Source of the DNA: Pardosa pseudoannulata
Taxonomy: Eukaryota; Arthropoda; Arachnida; Araneae; Lycosidae
Assembly: GCA_032207245.1 (NCBI GenBank)
Contig: CM063500.1
Span: 60,216,661-60,280,660 of the forward strand
DNA: 64,000 nt
Direction of reading: 5' to 3'
The position numbers and the translations under genes are program-made. A model generated the notes under the pieces. The model had not been told where the DNA came from and searched no databases. It was given only the letters and a program-made list of their open reading frames with translations. Shown one piece after another: positions 45,622-57,709 of the stretch (the first letter of the stretch is position 1; every line of letters begins with the position of its first letter).

Positions 45622-46401
45622 CCCCTTCCCTGTTTTGCCCGTAAGCTGTACGGGCACAACTTTCGGGCCTTTACTGATTTGCCCGTACGGCGTACGGGTA
45701 ATCTGATTTCTATTTCGCTTGCACTGTTTCGGCCCTATTTTTTCCAATTTTAGTAACAAATTATTCGTATAGATGTCCAGTAAATGATAGTTTGCAGTTT
45801 ATTGTATTTTCTACTCTGATTGATTCAAAAGCGCGGTTTTTTCGCATGTTTTGTATCAGAAAACGAATTGTTATATTTCAGTGTATAGCTTTCTGGTTAT
45901 ATTTTACTAACCGTCTGATAATTTTATTGATGTAAGAGTTGAATAATAAAATTTTACTTTTAAATAATGGATAATTCAGAGCGTATGGAGCTAATTTCTT
46001 GTGATTCGAACTGTGACTCGGAATCAGAAACTGAATTATATGTAAATGATAGTAGCAAAAGTTTACTAGATGACCTGGATAGTAGTGACTCTGATAGTAG
46101 TACAGATGGAATTAGTCCAGCAAGACAATTTTTTGAAATTCTGATAATCCCTCTGATCCGCCTTCTAGATTTGTTTTCACTGGAATTCCAAAAATTAACT
46201 TGGATATCGATGATAAAGGTGAACTTCAGTTCTATGATGCTTTCATAGAAAGAAAAAAAGTTGTAATAAATGCTTAAAAATATTAGAAATGTTAATTTTA
46301 ATAACATATCTTTACTTAAAAATGTAAAATGAACAAAAAAAATGGAAAAAAAGTGACATTTTTTTTTACCGAATTCTGTAAAAAATGAAACTGTCAAAGG
46401 G
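45622..46401 (+). mobile_element. piggyBac MITE keeping transposase N-terminus, copy 2
   Basis: TTAA at 45618-45621 and 46402-46405. Ends CCCCTTCCCTG and CTGTCAAAGGG. CGTACGGCGTACGG subterminal palindromes. Frame 45967-46248 opens MDNSERMELISCDSNCDSES with Ser/Asp-rich acidic sequence and then shifts frame. Sister of 33097-33872; this copy has both TTAA sites intact. Confidence 0.92.
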
Positions 46402-46449
46402 TTAAAATATCTTTATGTTGTTTGTTGGATGAATTATTTCAATGATTAA

Positions 46450-46979
46450 CACATTGTATGAGGGAAACGTACTAGTACGTTGATATTTGAGATCGGGTCA
46501 TGTACTAGTACGGGTTAGTGTAACAACATGGTTTGTTTGTGGGTACAAAAATAACGGTATATACAGGAAAACGAAGCCGAATCTTCTTGTCTACTACATA
46601 AATTCTAGAAAAATTTAGACAAAAACTAGTTTTTATATTATTAGTTTTATGACTGCTCTTTTCAGTTTTTCATAATGTAAAAATGTTTATGTATAACATA
46701 ATACGAAAAAATTAAAACTATATACTACTATTTCTATTTGATTTTTCATATTTACGATACTATTATAAATTTATCCACTAAAAAAATATTTTTTGTTTTC
46801 AAAAATCTTATGGTTGTTATTTATATATTTGTTTATATATTTCAATATAAAATACGAAAAGTTGGTTAAAAAATGAAATAATTTTCGATCTATTGAGATT
46901 TAACTGAATAACGAAATTTACGCGCAAAACGAACTCTCCCGTTACAATTCTGCTGTGAAATGTACCCGCACACAATGTG
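46450..46979. mobile_element. piggyBac MITE with ACTAGTACG repeats
   Basis: TTAA at 46446-46449 and 46980-46983. Ends CACATTGT and ACAATGTG. Two CGTACTAGTACG-like palindromes near the left end. No coding. A second copy at about 55824-56694 lies within the large hAT. Confidence 0.88.
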
Positions 46980-47164
46980 TTAACAAAAGCTATGATATTC
47001 AGTCTTGAGTTTGGTAACTAGTCATCCACCAGATTTCTAATTACTCTAATAGTTCTCCAGTGGATTTCAGAACACTGTGGATTATATGAAAATGAGCAGG
47101 TTTATGAACTGGCGAAGAAAGTTTCTAGCGTTCTACAATTTTCTTATGTCCATGTTCCGTTTAA

Positions 47165-47665
47165 CCCCTTCCCTTACGATCGAATTTTCAACTGTGTGGG
47201 CCAAAAGGACACCAATGGTATTTTTCCCCCTGGGGGGAAATAACATTGATCCGAAAAACTTCGAATCTTGTTGGCTGCTGCAGCCCGGAACAAACTTCGC
47301 CAGGGATGCGAATGAACTTGCGAATGTGAATGATTCCCGCAAGTCACTAAACCAATGAGAGAGCTTTAATACAAATTAGATGATAAAAAGGGAAAGTTGA
47401 AGTTAATACTTTAACTAAAAGTGTGAATAATTAGGTTTATACGAAACCATGGAGTGACAACAGAATTAAGTGAATGAATGCACTTTGCAATGTGCGAAGT
47501 AAGTTTCATTCTGAAACTGAAACTTCCTGAATATAGAAATAACTTAGAATACGACAGTCTTGTTTATGTTTCGCGTGGTAGACTTACGACGCCTCTGAGG
47601 TGTCTTATTCATGTTTGGTTTGATAACTTTGTGATGCCTCTGAGGAGTCATTGTCAGCTAAGGGG
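47165..47665. mobile_element. piggyBac MITE
   Basis: TTAA at 47161-47164 and 47666-47669. Ends CCCCTTCCC and CTAAGGGG. Two GCCTCTGAGG palindromes (47591, 47636) near the right end. The frame across the left end (47077-47358) is a shadow. Confidence 0.82.
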
Positions 47666-47699
47666 TTAATACAATAAAACGACTTATCAAGAATGGGAT

Positions 47700-47983
47700 A
47701 TCTTCTAAACACAACGAAGAATTAAACTCGAGTTGCTCTCAAGAACTGGAGAGGTTTGGATCAAACTACGAAACCTGACTGGACCCTCAGCGAGGTGGTT
47801 GCAATTTTTAGACTCTACACACAACACGACTGCTTGCTTGTCACCCTTTTAAAATTGTTTGTGTCGCCTTTGTACACTGTGAGAGATTTTGCTATAATGT
47901 ATGGTGACCACATTCTGCATTTCAGATATCTACATGGAGTTTCCCTGGTTTGGGTAGGTGAGTACTGGCAGGCGAGAAGCTGA
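47700..47983 (+). pseudogene. LINE C-terminal fragment
   Basis: Codons WTLSEVVAIFRLYTQHDCL, then FVSPLYTV and MYGDHILHF, match the region after reverse transcriptase in jockey-type LINEs (R-L-x-T-x-H-D-C-L ... D-x-D-H-I-L). Cys residues of the terminal knuckle are mostly lost. Confidence 0.65.
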
Positions 47984-47999
47984 ACGAGAAAATGGCAGA

Positions 48000-49689
48000 T
48001 TTCTTTTTGTGTTTTGTTTGTTACTTGTGTTCATTTTCGCTTTGCATATTATATGTCAATTATTCTCTGCTATTGAAAATAAAGAATTGACAATTTTTCT
48101 AATTAAAGATTGCCTTTGAAAACAGCCAACCCCGGACTTTATACATTATACCCATCATTTCGTGGACACTTGTTTCAACCGCCAAGGCAGCTATGTCTAG
48201 TCTGTGTGTTCTGTACCTATTACTTTTTATATTTTATACCAACTGTGGTATAGCCACATTCCATATAAAAGAGAATGCCAGGAATTGCCGCCTTCCTGAC
48301 CCCTTATTTCATGGAATGGAGTTTGCCCATGTCCAAGTCACCTTGAATCTTCCCTCGCTGACCATCCGTAGGTTGCCGTTTTGCTTTCTCCGCCTTGCAC
48401 CATTTGTCCAGCTTGAGCGTTGCTTGGCGCCATAAAATTCCTAGGCTTTTCTTCCTACTCACGCTACGTTTTGGCGATCGTCTTGGGTTCCCGCTGGCGG
48501 GATTTTTCCACTGACCTCGCCATGCGCGGTGTTGAGTGGGCATCATTTTGGCCGAAATTGGGGGAGAGGTCACCCGCATCATTTCGAGAAAAAAGTATCT
48601 TTTTTTAGTCATTTTGCTTTTGGCGTCATGTCGAGGGACGTGTATTTTTTTTGACAAAGTCAGCAAGTAACAGAATATAATAAAAGGTTCCTTTAAGAAT
48701 GGAACTCTTTTCTAGTCTTCAATTTTTATCTACCACTGTTCTAAAATCGACTTAAAACCATATGAATACACTGAATTGTGTTTGCCGCCGTATAGTTCCA
48801 ATAAGGAACCGATGGAAGGTTATCGCGGCTTAACGGAGAAATGCCATTATTATCTTTAATCCATGAGTAACAAGATTGTTATATTCAGTAACATGAATAA
48901 TTCTACACCAACTTACAGCAATACTATTAAATCACTTGTCATACCAACTGTTATGCTACTTTCAGGGAGTGACCCTTATAGCTATGAAAGAGGGGGATAT
49001 GACGTAAAATGGAACAAAAAGGGTCGACAAGAGGTAAAAGAACAACATTTATTTAAAGCCAGATTACAATACACAGATAATACATCCCAGTTCAATATCA
49101 GAAATAAGACAAAGATTTTTAGTAATTATTCAAAGTTTTCACGAAGGTCAGTCGGTGCCGGCTGTACCATTTACCTTAGTGTAATTTAGTTTAAGTACTA
49201 TCTTAGTTCCCTTTCTCTAGGACAAAATTGGACTAGAAAAGTCGAGCTAAGCGTATTGTTTCATTACGTTAAATGTTTTTAAATTATCAATTTTTTCAGT
49301 TAAACACGTTAACTTGTGATTATTACCTAGAAAATCTGCAGATTAACCGGTCTGCTCCGTTAACGTGTGGAATCGAGAATTTTTTACCTAAGTAATGTGC
49401 ATATTAACTGCTTCCGTACTGTTAATATACAAAAATTTGTTTCTATCCTTACCTTTCCCTACTTCTTCCCTCTCTATCTCCACTTTTAATTTGGTTTCAC
49501 CAGTGTCTTGTCGTCGACACTTGATTCTATTTCTCTTAATTTTCGTCGGCTGTCAGGGCGTAGCATACCTAATTCTGTTTCAGATTCCTTTTTGCTTGTT
49601 AGCTTCAGAGTTTGTGCTACGATTTTTTTCAAGCAGATAACTTTACTTCCTGGTTGGCAAGCAAGTACAGTGAGTTGGTACAATGAAGA
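48000..49689. other. Unassigned, GC-richer at 48280-48620
   Basis: Opposed frames cover 48193-48435 (+), whose start looks like a signal peptide (MSSLCVLYLLLFIFYTNC), and 48666-48304 (-), Lys-rich. Neither resembles a family I know, and they overlap on opposite strands, so at most one is real. 49395-49714 has similar opposed frames. Confidence 0.3.
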
Positions 49690-50640
49690 GAAGATTCTTT
49701 GCAAACTTCTTTAGCGAAGACTAAAAATATAATAGCATTTTAAGGACAAAACAAAAATATGATTACCTAATTGAAGAAATAAATGGAATAAAAGTTTCCA
49801 AGAAAAAAATTTTGGAGATTATGATGTGTACGAGGCTGTGAAAAGTTTATCGATCCGTTGTCAGGTTCACGAGAAATTGTGAAAAAATTGTCTATGCCAA
49901 AGAATTGTTGGACACTGTATTCTACTAATTTCTCAATAGTCTAAGGTGAAAGAGACATGATGATTAAGCAATAAAAGGCATTTCATAAAAACATTACTTA
50001 AGCCCAAATAAAAATGCTTCTGCATTTTTGCGAATCCTGTCAACAGCAACAAAAAAACGAACAAAGAGACTGTTGCAAAGCCGATTATTTCATCGCATTT
50101 CAATAGTAGATGTCAGGTAGATTTCACCAATTACTATTCTCAACTAGATGGAAAGTTTAAGTTTCTTCTCGTATACTAATACCATTCAAAATATTTTGCA
50201 TTGAAGCCTCTCAATTAAAAACGGGCGGATGAAGTTAGCCTATACCTTGCTTGATATTTTCTTATTTTCGTAACTCGAAGTATTTTGCATCCTGATAATG
50301 GATGTGAATTTTGTAATAAAATCTTAGGCCGTGTAACATTGTCGTGGCCAGCAATCAAAATGGTAAATGGCAAAGCTAGATACAAAGTCCAGGAAATGTC
50401 AAACGAGCGAGTCAAGACATTGAGAAAATTTTCACAAATTGAGTGACTGCTAACTAAACTAGTAAGTGGCGTGAGCGTATGATTTGTACAATTCATGAAG
50501 GCTTGTGCCTATCATTATGCAATTAAAACAAGCCCACACGAAGTTTGATTCTATTGTCCCGCAAGTGTTGGATCTCCTACATACCACAAAGTGTGTTTCA
50601 TTTGATAAATACTGAAGAAGGCCTTAAAAATTATGAGTTT
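49690..50640 (+). pseudogene. Decayed KRBA2-like integrase
   Basis: Across three plus-strand frames the sequence follows the rve-type integrase of KRBA2/Ginger-like proteins. Present in order are an upstream zinc-binding-like part (about 49800-50060), NSRCQVDF (50100), YTLLDIFL (50245), HPDNGCEF (50288), and SNERVKTLRKF (50400) followed by FVQFMKACAYHYAIKTSPHE (50490). The three acidic residues D, D and E of the catalytic triad can each be read, but several frameshifts and stops make it non-functional. KRBA2-like genes are host or transposon-derived cut-and-paste integrases related to Ginger elements. No element ends were identified. This is an old, immobile copy. Confidence 0.55.
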
Positions 50641-51589
50641 CCAATGAGACTGTAATTATGGAGACATAGTCAAATCTTATTCAACAGGACATTCCATTAT
50701 TCCGATTCTACAGAATTACCTATAGAAAGTACACGAATTTATCGACAGTAACCCTAAACTACCTTTTACATCATTGATTGAGGATATAATAATGAAGAAT
50801 ATTCAATTACCCAGCACCTCCAAGAAATCAGCTCTGTATGTTGAATCATTACTGAGGAACTCTCAGATACAACTGAGAATTGGCATAACAAAGAGAACAA
50901 ATCATTCACAAATATAAAGAAATCTCTATTTAAAAAAATGGGCATGGTCCTATTACTTCCGATGTACAGATGACTAATTGATATAAATCTTTGTACTCCA
51001 CGATGAATATCTTAAAATCGATATGTTATCTAAACTTAAGTATAATTTTGGAAAAACTTTTGTAAACGGCTTTAACAAATTGTGTCATATCTCAAATGTT
51101 TGACCAAAAAGGCCTTAAATGCTTTAAAAAATTAGCAATACATTTTAATTATATTTTAACTTTATCAATAGTATTGAATAATTATTTTGTAAAATTTACT
51201 TTTAATTATGATTTTTTTGTTTTCTTTTTATATAGCATTGATGATGTACGCATCATTTTTAATTAACTTAAAAATGAATCAATATTTCATAACCATATAA
51301 ATGTAGTGTAGCTCTTTATAAGATATATGAGGCGACTCTACGATCGTGGGACAATCTTTGATGGGCGGCACAGCTTAATAAAACATGAACTTTTTGCATA
51401 GGAATGTATGGTAAGAAGTTATACCTTGAAGCAGGAACAAACGATCACAACCAGAAATAACAACAACAACAAAAATTACAGATATCACACCAGGCAGTTT
51501 TTCCTACTCAAATGTGGTTCGAATATAATGCTGTGATAATCTATTTCAAAGTGATTGACCATAATTAACTGAATGCTAGTATAACTATG
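50641..51589. other. Possible tail of integrase remnant, otherwise unassigned
   Basis: At 50760-50900 a coding-like stretch (LPSTSKKSALYVESLL) with stops may belong to the same decayed protein. The rest is AT-rich. Confidence 0.3.
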
Positions 51590-51790
51590 CTATGAATTGG
51601 GCGGGATGGACCAGGTCGAGGCTCACCCTGATCACCACATTTATTGAGTTCGATTACTTATGTTGGCATTTGAAGGTCAGTTGATAACATGAGTGATTGA
51701 CCATCTATTGTGGCTGCAAGTGTGTGCGAAAATCCGTGGTATATTTGGAACTGTTCGTTAATCACTGCTTCCTACTAAATATGTATTACT
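51590..51790 (+). pseudogene. mariner/Tc-like transposase remnant
   Basis: Codons GRDGPGRGSP then SPHLLSSITYVGI echo the G-R-G-G-P-x-x-W-P-x-R-S-P-D-L-T-x-L-D-x-F-x-W-G block of mariner-like transposases, including the site of the third catalytic residue, now lost. IRGIFGTVR further on fits the C-terminal helix. Heavily decayed, no inverted ends seen. Confidence 0.5.
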
Positions 51791-52090
51791 GTTGGTGGTT
51801 GCAGTTTTGATGATCTATCGTAAACACTGCTACAAACAAGCATTTTGGTAGGATGTTGCAAATAAACAAGGTGCTGCCGGATCGATTAAGTATTTAGCCT
51901 ATTCGTCTAACACGCTGGAGGGCACTGGTAAAATCCAGTAAAGGCTTTGTTATTTCCATGGGAGAATCCAGTTTTATGCCTGAAACTCAATCCCATCTCG
52001 AAAGGAAAGTAGTGCACTCCTTTAGCTCATCACCAAAATCCTCTGCGTTTAGCAATAATTCTGTGTTTTTATCACTTATGTTTTTCTTAA

Positions 52091-52983
52091 CCGTTTGAGT
52101 GCTGAAGAGTTTTCTTATATATATGATAATAGTGGGGAATTAAATGCGTAGTAATTTTTTTGGAGAACAATAGAAATAGTTAAAATTAACACTAATTATT
52201 ATATAACAAGTAATTTTTACCAACAAAAATATTCTTTATTCTCACTTATTACAGGATTGTTTTGCTGCACAAATTCCACGAATTCCTTTTTTACATATAG
52301 CGCAAATTAAGTTGGATCGTCTAATTCCATTACCCTTTTTTTTACTGCATAGATCACATTGTCTCAAGTTTCTGCTTCCAAATTTATTTACATATTTCCT
52401 TTTTTTACGCAGATGTCCTCAACAATGGTACTGTGCACTGGACTCTTCGACCCCATGGTATTCATTCTGACTAGAATGCTGTCTCTGAAAGTCAAAGGCA
52501 TCGAAGAATTCGCCGACGAACTCAGGATGATAATGCTTGTGCTCAGCGTTCTCAGTTTCTTCTCATGCGTAAGAAAAAAAGAACTTTTAATTCTTTTTTT
52601 AGAGCCTACTGATACACAAGGAGTTATTTATCGTATTTTACCGATGATTTCCACCTAGTGTTGTCTTTAAAATGCCAGGCTACGTTAGAAAATTCTATCA
52701 TGTAATGGAACTACATACATTGCAACAAATAGTTTACTAAACGTTGAAGTTGTTAATTTGTGCAAAACGGGAAACAACTCGCTTTACGGAGAAAAGAGAT
52801 CATTTTTTCATTTGGTGTAAATTCTTTATACTATTTTAGAAATATACTATTCAAAACTATATTTCAGTTAAAGAGTTTTTTAAAAAATTCATTCTACAAA
52901 AATCAGAACTTTTTAATTTAGTATAAATTAAATAAAAGCTGTTGTTATGAAACTTTTAGGTCTGGAAAAGTATTTTACCCCTT
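52091..52983 (-). mobile_element. piggyBac element, left part of composite
   Basis: Starts after TTAA (52087-52090) with CCGTTTGAGTGCTGAAGAG, the same end as the element at 52988. No right end of its own. A Cys-rich tail on the minus strand (about 52400-52240, RQCDLCSKKKGNGIRRSNLI then CAICKKGIRGICAAK) is one frameshift away from upstream transposase-like codons. Confidence 0.75.
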
Positions 52984-52987
52984 TTAA

Positions 52988-53957
52988 CCGTTTGAATGCT
53001 GAAGAGTTTTTTTTATATATATGCTAATAGTGCGGAATGAAATGCGTAGTAATTTTTTTTGGAGAGCAATAGAAATGGTTATAATTAACACTAATTATTA
53101 TGTAACAAGTAATTTTTACCAACAAAAATATTCTTTATTCTCACTTATTACAAGAATGTTTTGCTGCACAAATTCCATGAATTCCTTTTTTTACATATAG
53201 CGCAAATTAAGTTGGATCGTGTAATTCCATTACCATTTTTTTTACTGCATACATCACATTGTCGCAAGTTTCTCCCAGGCAATTTTTCTAAAGAAAACTT
53301 TGTACTTATTGGTAGTCTTCCTGCGGCATTTTTGCTTGCAAACCCTTCCTCCTCTATAGCATCAATAATGATCAGTATAACACTTGTTGAGAAAGTGAAA
53401 ACAGTTTCTAATTTCTATACATCAAAAAGTTTTTTTTACTACAAATAAATAAAATATGCTCATTTTGTCTACCATACCACAATCCACTGCATTACTGCTT
53501 ACCACTGTATTTTATTTTAATTCTTATATTATTAAAAATTCCAATTGAGTAAAAGGAAATGCGATTGATATGAATTCAACTGCTCTCAATAGATGCGAAA
53601 ATTATACTGTTGACGGGTAGGCAATTATCATGAGATAGCATAGTCTTTTTAACAAATTTATTTTTAAATTTAAATAATAAACAAAATATACAAGCAAATA
53701 TAAGTCGACCGTTCCACACACTTCGGTACGACATACACACGTATATATAGAGAAAACTTAACGAAGCAGCAGTCTCCATTGGTTAATCGAAAGTAGTAAT
53801 TTGCATGTCGATAATGTTTCTGCCAACCTAAATTAGCTAACATATACTAACCAACAGCAGCGTCTCCGAATTTTCGGTACAAAACAAGAGAAGCGCTATC
53901 TCGCTTCTCCGCATTCTTGGCACATAAGCGCGATAGCGCTTCGCCGCACTCAAACGG
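52988..53957 (-). mobile_element. piggyBac element with transposase tail
   Basis: TTAA at 52984-52987 and 53958-53961. Ends CCGTTTGAATGC and GCACTCAAACGG. On the minus strand (53400-53150) it encodes LPGRNLRQCDVCSKK then SNLICAICKK before an extra base shifts the frame. A strong palindrome AAGCGCGATAGCGCTT lies by the right end (about 53924). Shares about 290 bp with 52091-52380. Confidence 0.88.
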
Positions 53958-53971
53958 TTAATATTGAATTT

Positions 53972-54197
53972 GGTTTGCGCTTGAAACCTGCCTTAGCAAC
54001 GAAATAAACTAGGTTTTTCTTTTCCCATTCTCTTTATGCTCGTGCCTCACTGCGTTATTTCCTACCATACATACCTAAAAGTATGGTTTGCGCTTCAAAC
54101 CTGCCTTAGCAACAAAACAAACTAGGTTTTTCTCTTCCCATTCTCTTTATGCTCGTGCCTCACTGCGTTATTTTCTACCATACATACCTAAAAGTAT
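53972..54197. repeat. Tandem duplication, 113-bp unit
   Basis: Two near-identical units start GGTTTGCGCTT at 53972 and 54085, each ending in CATACCTAAAAGTATG. Confidence 0.93.
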
Positions 54198-54519
54198 GTT
54201 TTAATTAATCGCCCCTCTACGTTTGTCCCATGATCATAGAACCGCCGTATATAAAACCGTACACATATCTTTGACCTCATGTGCGCATACCGCTGCTATA
54301 GACCAAATCAGAGGCGTACCCATGAGGGGAGGTGGTACAAAGGGACATATGCACCACCAAGATTTTTTCTCGAAACTAAAAAAAAAAAAGTGGGAAAAGA
54401 AATTTAAAATTTTGTCTTCCCTTTTTAAGTTTAGAAATACTATAATACTACAATAAGAACATTATCTTGAAATATTTCGGTTTTGTGAAAAAAATCTCGG
54501 GGAGGGGTTAACTGCTGTA

Positions 54520-54760
54520 GAAGCTTTACAACAGTGCAATGTAGAAATTTTCCCGAATGTCCATAAACTTTTAAAAATTTAGTCACTCTGCCAGTTACAA
54601 CATGCATAACTGAAAGACCGTTTTCAACTATGAAATACGTAAAAAAATATTTGAGAAACAGTACATCAGAAATGCATTTAAATAGACTCTGCTTGCTGTA
54701 TATCTATAAAACTGTTCCTGTAACTGAAGATGAAGTTTGAAATATTTTACAAATACAAAA
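54520..54760 (+). pseudogene. hAT transposase dimerisation remnant
   Basis: Codons FPNVHKLLKI, then after a frameshift CITERPFSTMKYVKKYLR and NRLCLLYIYK, correspond to the hAT C-terminal domain (P-N-x4-L ... E-R-x-F-S-x-x-K-x-x-K-x-x-L-R). Frame broken. The same region is more decayed at 17990-18170. Confidence 0.7.
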
Positions 54761-54836
54761 GCAGAGATTAAATATTAATTTACAAAACCTAATATAAATA
54801 GATTTTTTCACTGAATTGTAATCGAATATTTTTATC

Positions 54837-54869
<33 letters not shown>

Positions 54870-55359
54870 CTGCTTTTTTCAATTTTTTAATGGGATTGCT
54901 GTGGTGTAGTACATTGCTGTTGTTATTTAAAATCATTTTATAACCCAAAGTTGCTTTATATCGTCTTTAATTATAGTATAATACCACTGATCTATATTAC
55001 AATGTTCAAATATAGAACAAATGATAAGGAAATATGCAAAAAAATACATAAAAAATTATAAAGTAAAAGAAGCCCTCCACGTGCTACGCCTAAAAAAATG
55101 CCAATGTCCGAGAGAACGCTGTATTCTTTTCCTTCCTTCTTTCTACTCAGGCAACCCTATACTTTTTCCATTATCCTGTGCTGATGTGTTCGTTGTTCCA
55201 TTGTCCTTTTTTACAATGCGTCCTTTCCCAGCTCTGCTCAGAAGGACCGGGACTCCAAGGATGGTCCTGAATCGCCTCCAGGAGACCAATCACAATTCTC
55301 CAAAACTTGGTGAAGTTTAAGTGCAATTATTTTCACTGGATACACCACACGCTTCCTGG

Positions 55360-55514
55360 TTTGGTTTGGTTTGGAGCTCTACTGTCTACTGTTTTGCACA
55401 CGAGGGCTAATGAGACCGGGACCACGGCTACGAACATCCATGCTATAGTGGGATACGAACCCACGAACTCCGGTACCGACGGTCGGCGCCCTAACCAATC
55501 GGCCAGCGTTCGAC
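55360..55514 (-). mobile_element. tRNA-derived SINE
   Basis: Reverse copy with A- and B-box complements (CCAATCGGCCA; GGATACGAACC, one change) and a (GGTTT)n left end, flanked by a perfect 12-bp duplication CACGCTTCCTGG (55348-55359 and 55515-55526). A poly-A run follows at about 55537. Confidence 0.9.
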
Positions 55515-55823
55515 CACGCTTCCTGGAGTCGCGAAAAAAAAAAAAAAAAAAAAAAACTTAAGCATTCAACCCACAACGTGTGAGTGCTGCGAGAAAATCA
55601 GTTTCGCAAACCTTATGTCAAACATAGCTGCACTCTCACAGGTATTTTAACAATTTTCAAAGATACAGGATTCTATCAATTCTGGTAAGTAAAAAAAATT
55701 TTGTTTTCAAACTATATTATTTTTCTAATTTTTACAACCTGGTAAAAATTATCAGTTCTTGAATAATTTTACAACGCAGAAATTAGATTGATATAATGTA
55801 TTTAGTTTTTACATATTACGCGG

Positions 55824-56694
55824 GACACATACTAGTACGTTTTCTGACGATTGATACTTGAGCGTGGGACACGTACTAGTACGGGTTAGTGTAACATGGT
55901 TTGTTTGCGGGTACAAAATTAACGGTGTATACAGGAAAACGAAGCCGAATGTTCTTGTCTACTACATAGATTCGGGAAAAATTTAGACAAATAAAAACTA
56001 GATTTTACATCAGTCGATGCGGAACCACAGAACGGGAAAAAATTAAAACTATATACTACTATTTCTTTTTGATTTTTCAGATTTACGATACTATTATAAA
56101 TTTATCCAATAAAAATATATTATTTTTTGTTTACAAAAATCTTATAGTTATTTATATATTTCTATTTATATATTTGTTTATGTATTTCAATATAAACTAC
56201 GAAAAGTTGGTTAAAAATTAAATAATTTTCGATCTACTAAGATTTAACTGAATAACTGAATTTACGGATGTTTATTTATTTATTTATTTAATGTTTTTTG
56301 GCACAAAATCCTCGGGGGATATGCTGTGCCATACAAGTTCTGTTAGAGTATAAATACAAAGTACATCTAAAAGTTTACAAGATAATGTACAAAGATACAA
56401 TCAAAAAACAAAATTACTATAATTGAAGTGTTCCAAAGAGATTGGTAACAGATCATATTTCATATAACAGTCCTGAGCGGCGGAGAAAGGAAACAAGCCC
56501 GCATGCGGTGCTTCCCCAATAATTGTTCCAAGAATAGGCGACTGAGTTTTAAAATATTCTAAATACATCCGCCGGAAGCAACAGCATGAAGTGAGAAAGT
56601 GTGCAACTGTTTGGCTGAATTTACGGATGAAACGCCAGCTCCCGGTACAATTCCGCTGAGAAATGTACCCGCACACAATGTGTCACAGAAATTT
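55824..56694. mobile_element. piggyBac MITE, second copy with LINE inside
   Basis: Matches 46450-46979 (ACTAGTACG palindromes, ACAGGAAAACGAAGCCGAAT, CACACAATGTG) but with both TTAA sites mutated (TTAC, TCAC) and a LINE inserted at 56271. Confidence 0.85.
56271..56614 (-). mobile_element. 5'-truncated LINE insertion
   Basis: Perfect 15-bp target duplication CTGAATTTACGGATG at 56256-56270 and 56615-56629. On the minus strand it ends in an (AAAT)n tail (56271-56289). Minus-strand codons QTVAHFLTSCCCFRRMYLEY look like the H-x-L-x-x-C terminal knuckle of a LINE polyprotein. 344 bp, a typical severely truncated copy. Confidence 0.88.
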
Positions 56695-56799
56695 TTTTCA
56701 TGGCAATTATACGCGCCTATATGAAAGAATTTAGAGGAAGGGAGGGGTCCGAGATAAAAAGTGTTGTATTTGCATATTTGAGTGTTGAATTTAGTTTAA

Positions 56800-57709
56800 C
56801 ATTAGAATTACGGAAGGGGTCATTTTGACACCTAGAGAACTTTTATCGCTGACAGCTCTATTTTTTTGCAAATATCTTAATCCTTTCTTGACTTTTCCTA
56901 AATTATTGTGATTTACGAAACAGTAAAGATTTCAAGAAATCGTATCTTTATTTTAGCCCTAACAAATTATTATACCTAGAAATACGGCAGGCTATATAGA
57001 TGTTGAAGACAAGTATAAACTTCATAATGACTCTTCACTATTTTATTAGCAGAACTGGAAGCTTTCATAGAGTTGCTGTACGTAAGGGGCATTAGCCGCC
57101 AACTTACCAATTCTTAGTTTGTGGTCCAAGACTTGAGGACCAAAGATTTTTCATGAAACTGAGTAGAGATAGGTTTCTGGAGGTTAGGAAATTTCTTTGT
57201 TTTGAAAATAAACTAACAAGGTGTCACGTTTGCAGTGTGATAAATTTACTCTAATATCCGAAATATGGAATACTTTTTTTAGACAATTGTAAGCTTTGCC
57301 ACAAACCAAATGAAAATATTACGTTTGATGAACAATTATTTCCTACAAAAACAAGATGCCGTTTTTTGCAGTATATGCCTAACAATCTAGATAAATTAGG
57401 AATAAAATTTTGGCTAGAAGTAGAAGTTAGGACAAAATACTTATTAAACGGATTTCCGTATTTAGGAAAAGAACAAATGAGACCAAGGGATCAAAGTTTA
57501 GGAGAGAACATAGTAAATCGTTTAATTGATCCTACATATCTGCAAAGTCTGTATATTTTTAAAAACAAACTGTAGTTGTCATAATTTGCGTTATTTTAAT
57601 TTATTTTTCACAAATATATCATATAGAGAAATATGCAGATATCTTATAAAGGGGTGAAAATAACACCCGCAGTAATTCTAGGTATACAAAGACCACCGTA
57701 ATTCTAGTG
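56800..57709 (+). mobile_element. piggyBac element with catalytic-domain fragment
   Basis: TTAA at 56796-56799 and 57710-57713. Ends CATTAGAATTACGG and CCGTAATTCTAGTG (one mismatch). Carries transposase codons at 57050-57575. Confidence 0.92.
57050..57575 (+). pseudogene. piggyBac transposase central fragment
   Basis: The plus strand reads AFIELLYVRGISRQLTNS, SRDRFLEVRKFLCFENK, then ENITFDEQLFPTKTRCRF and KLGIKFWLEVEVRTKYLLNG with DQSLGENIV. This is the start of the DDE domain of PGBD-type transposases, and the first catalytic Asp is in F-D-E-Q-L. Stops near 57110 and 57250 and a frameshift break the front part; 57366-57575 is still open. The rest of the DDE domain and the Cys-rich tail are missing. 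Confidence 0.8.

Noticed and set aside
48193..48435. Secreted protein with N-terminal signal peptide
   Set aside because: The hydrophobic start is suggestive, but the frame is short, has no Cys pattern or homology I recognise, and overlaps an opposite-strand frame of equal quality. Kept only as unassigned.
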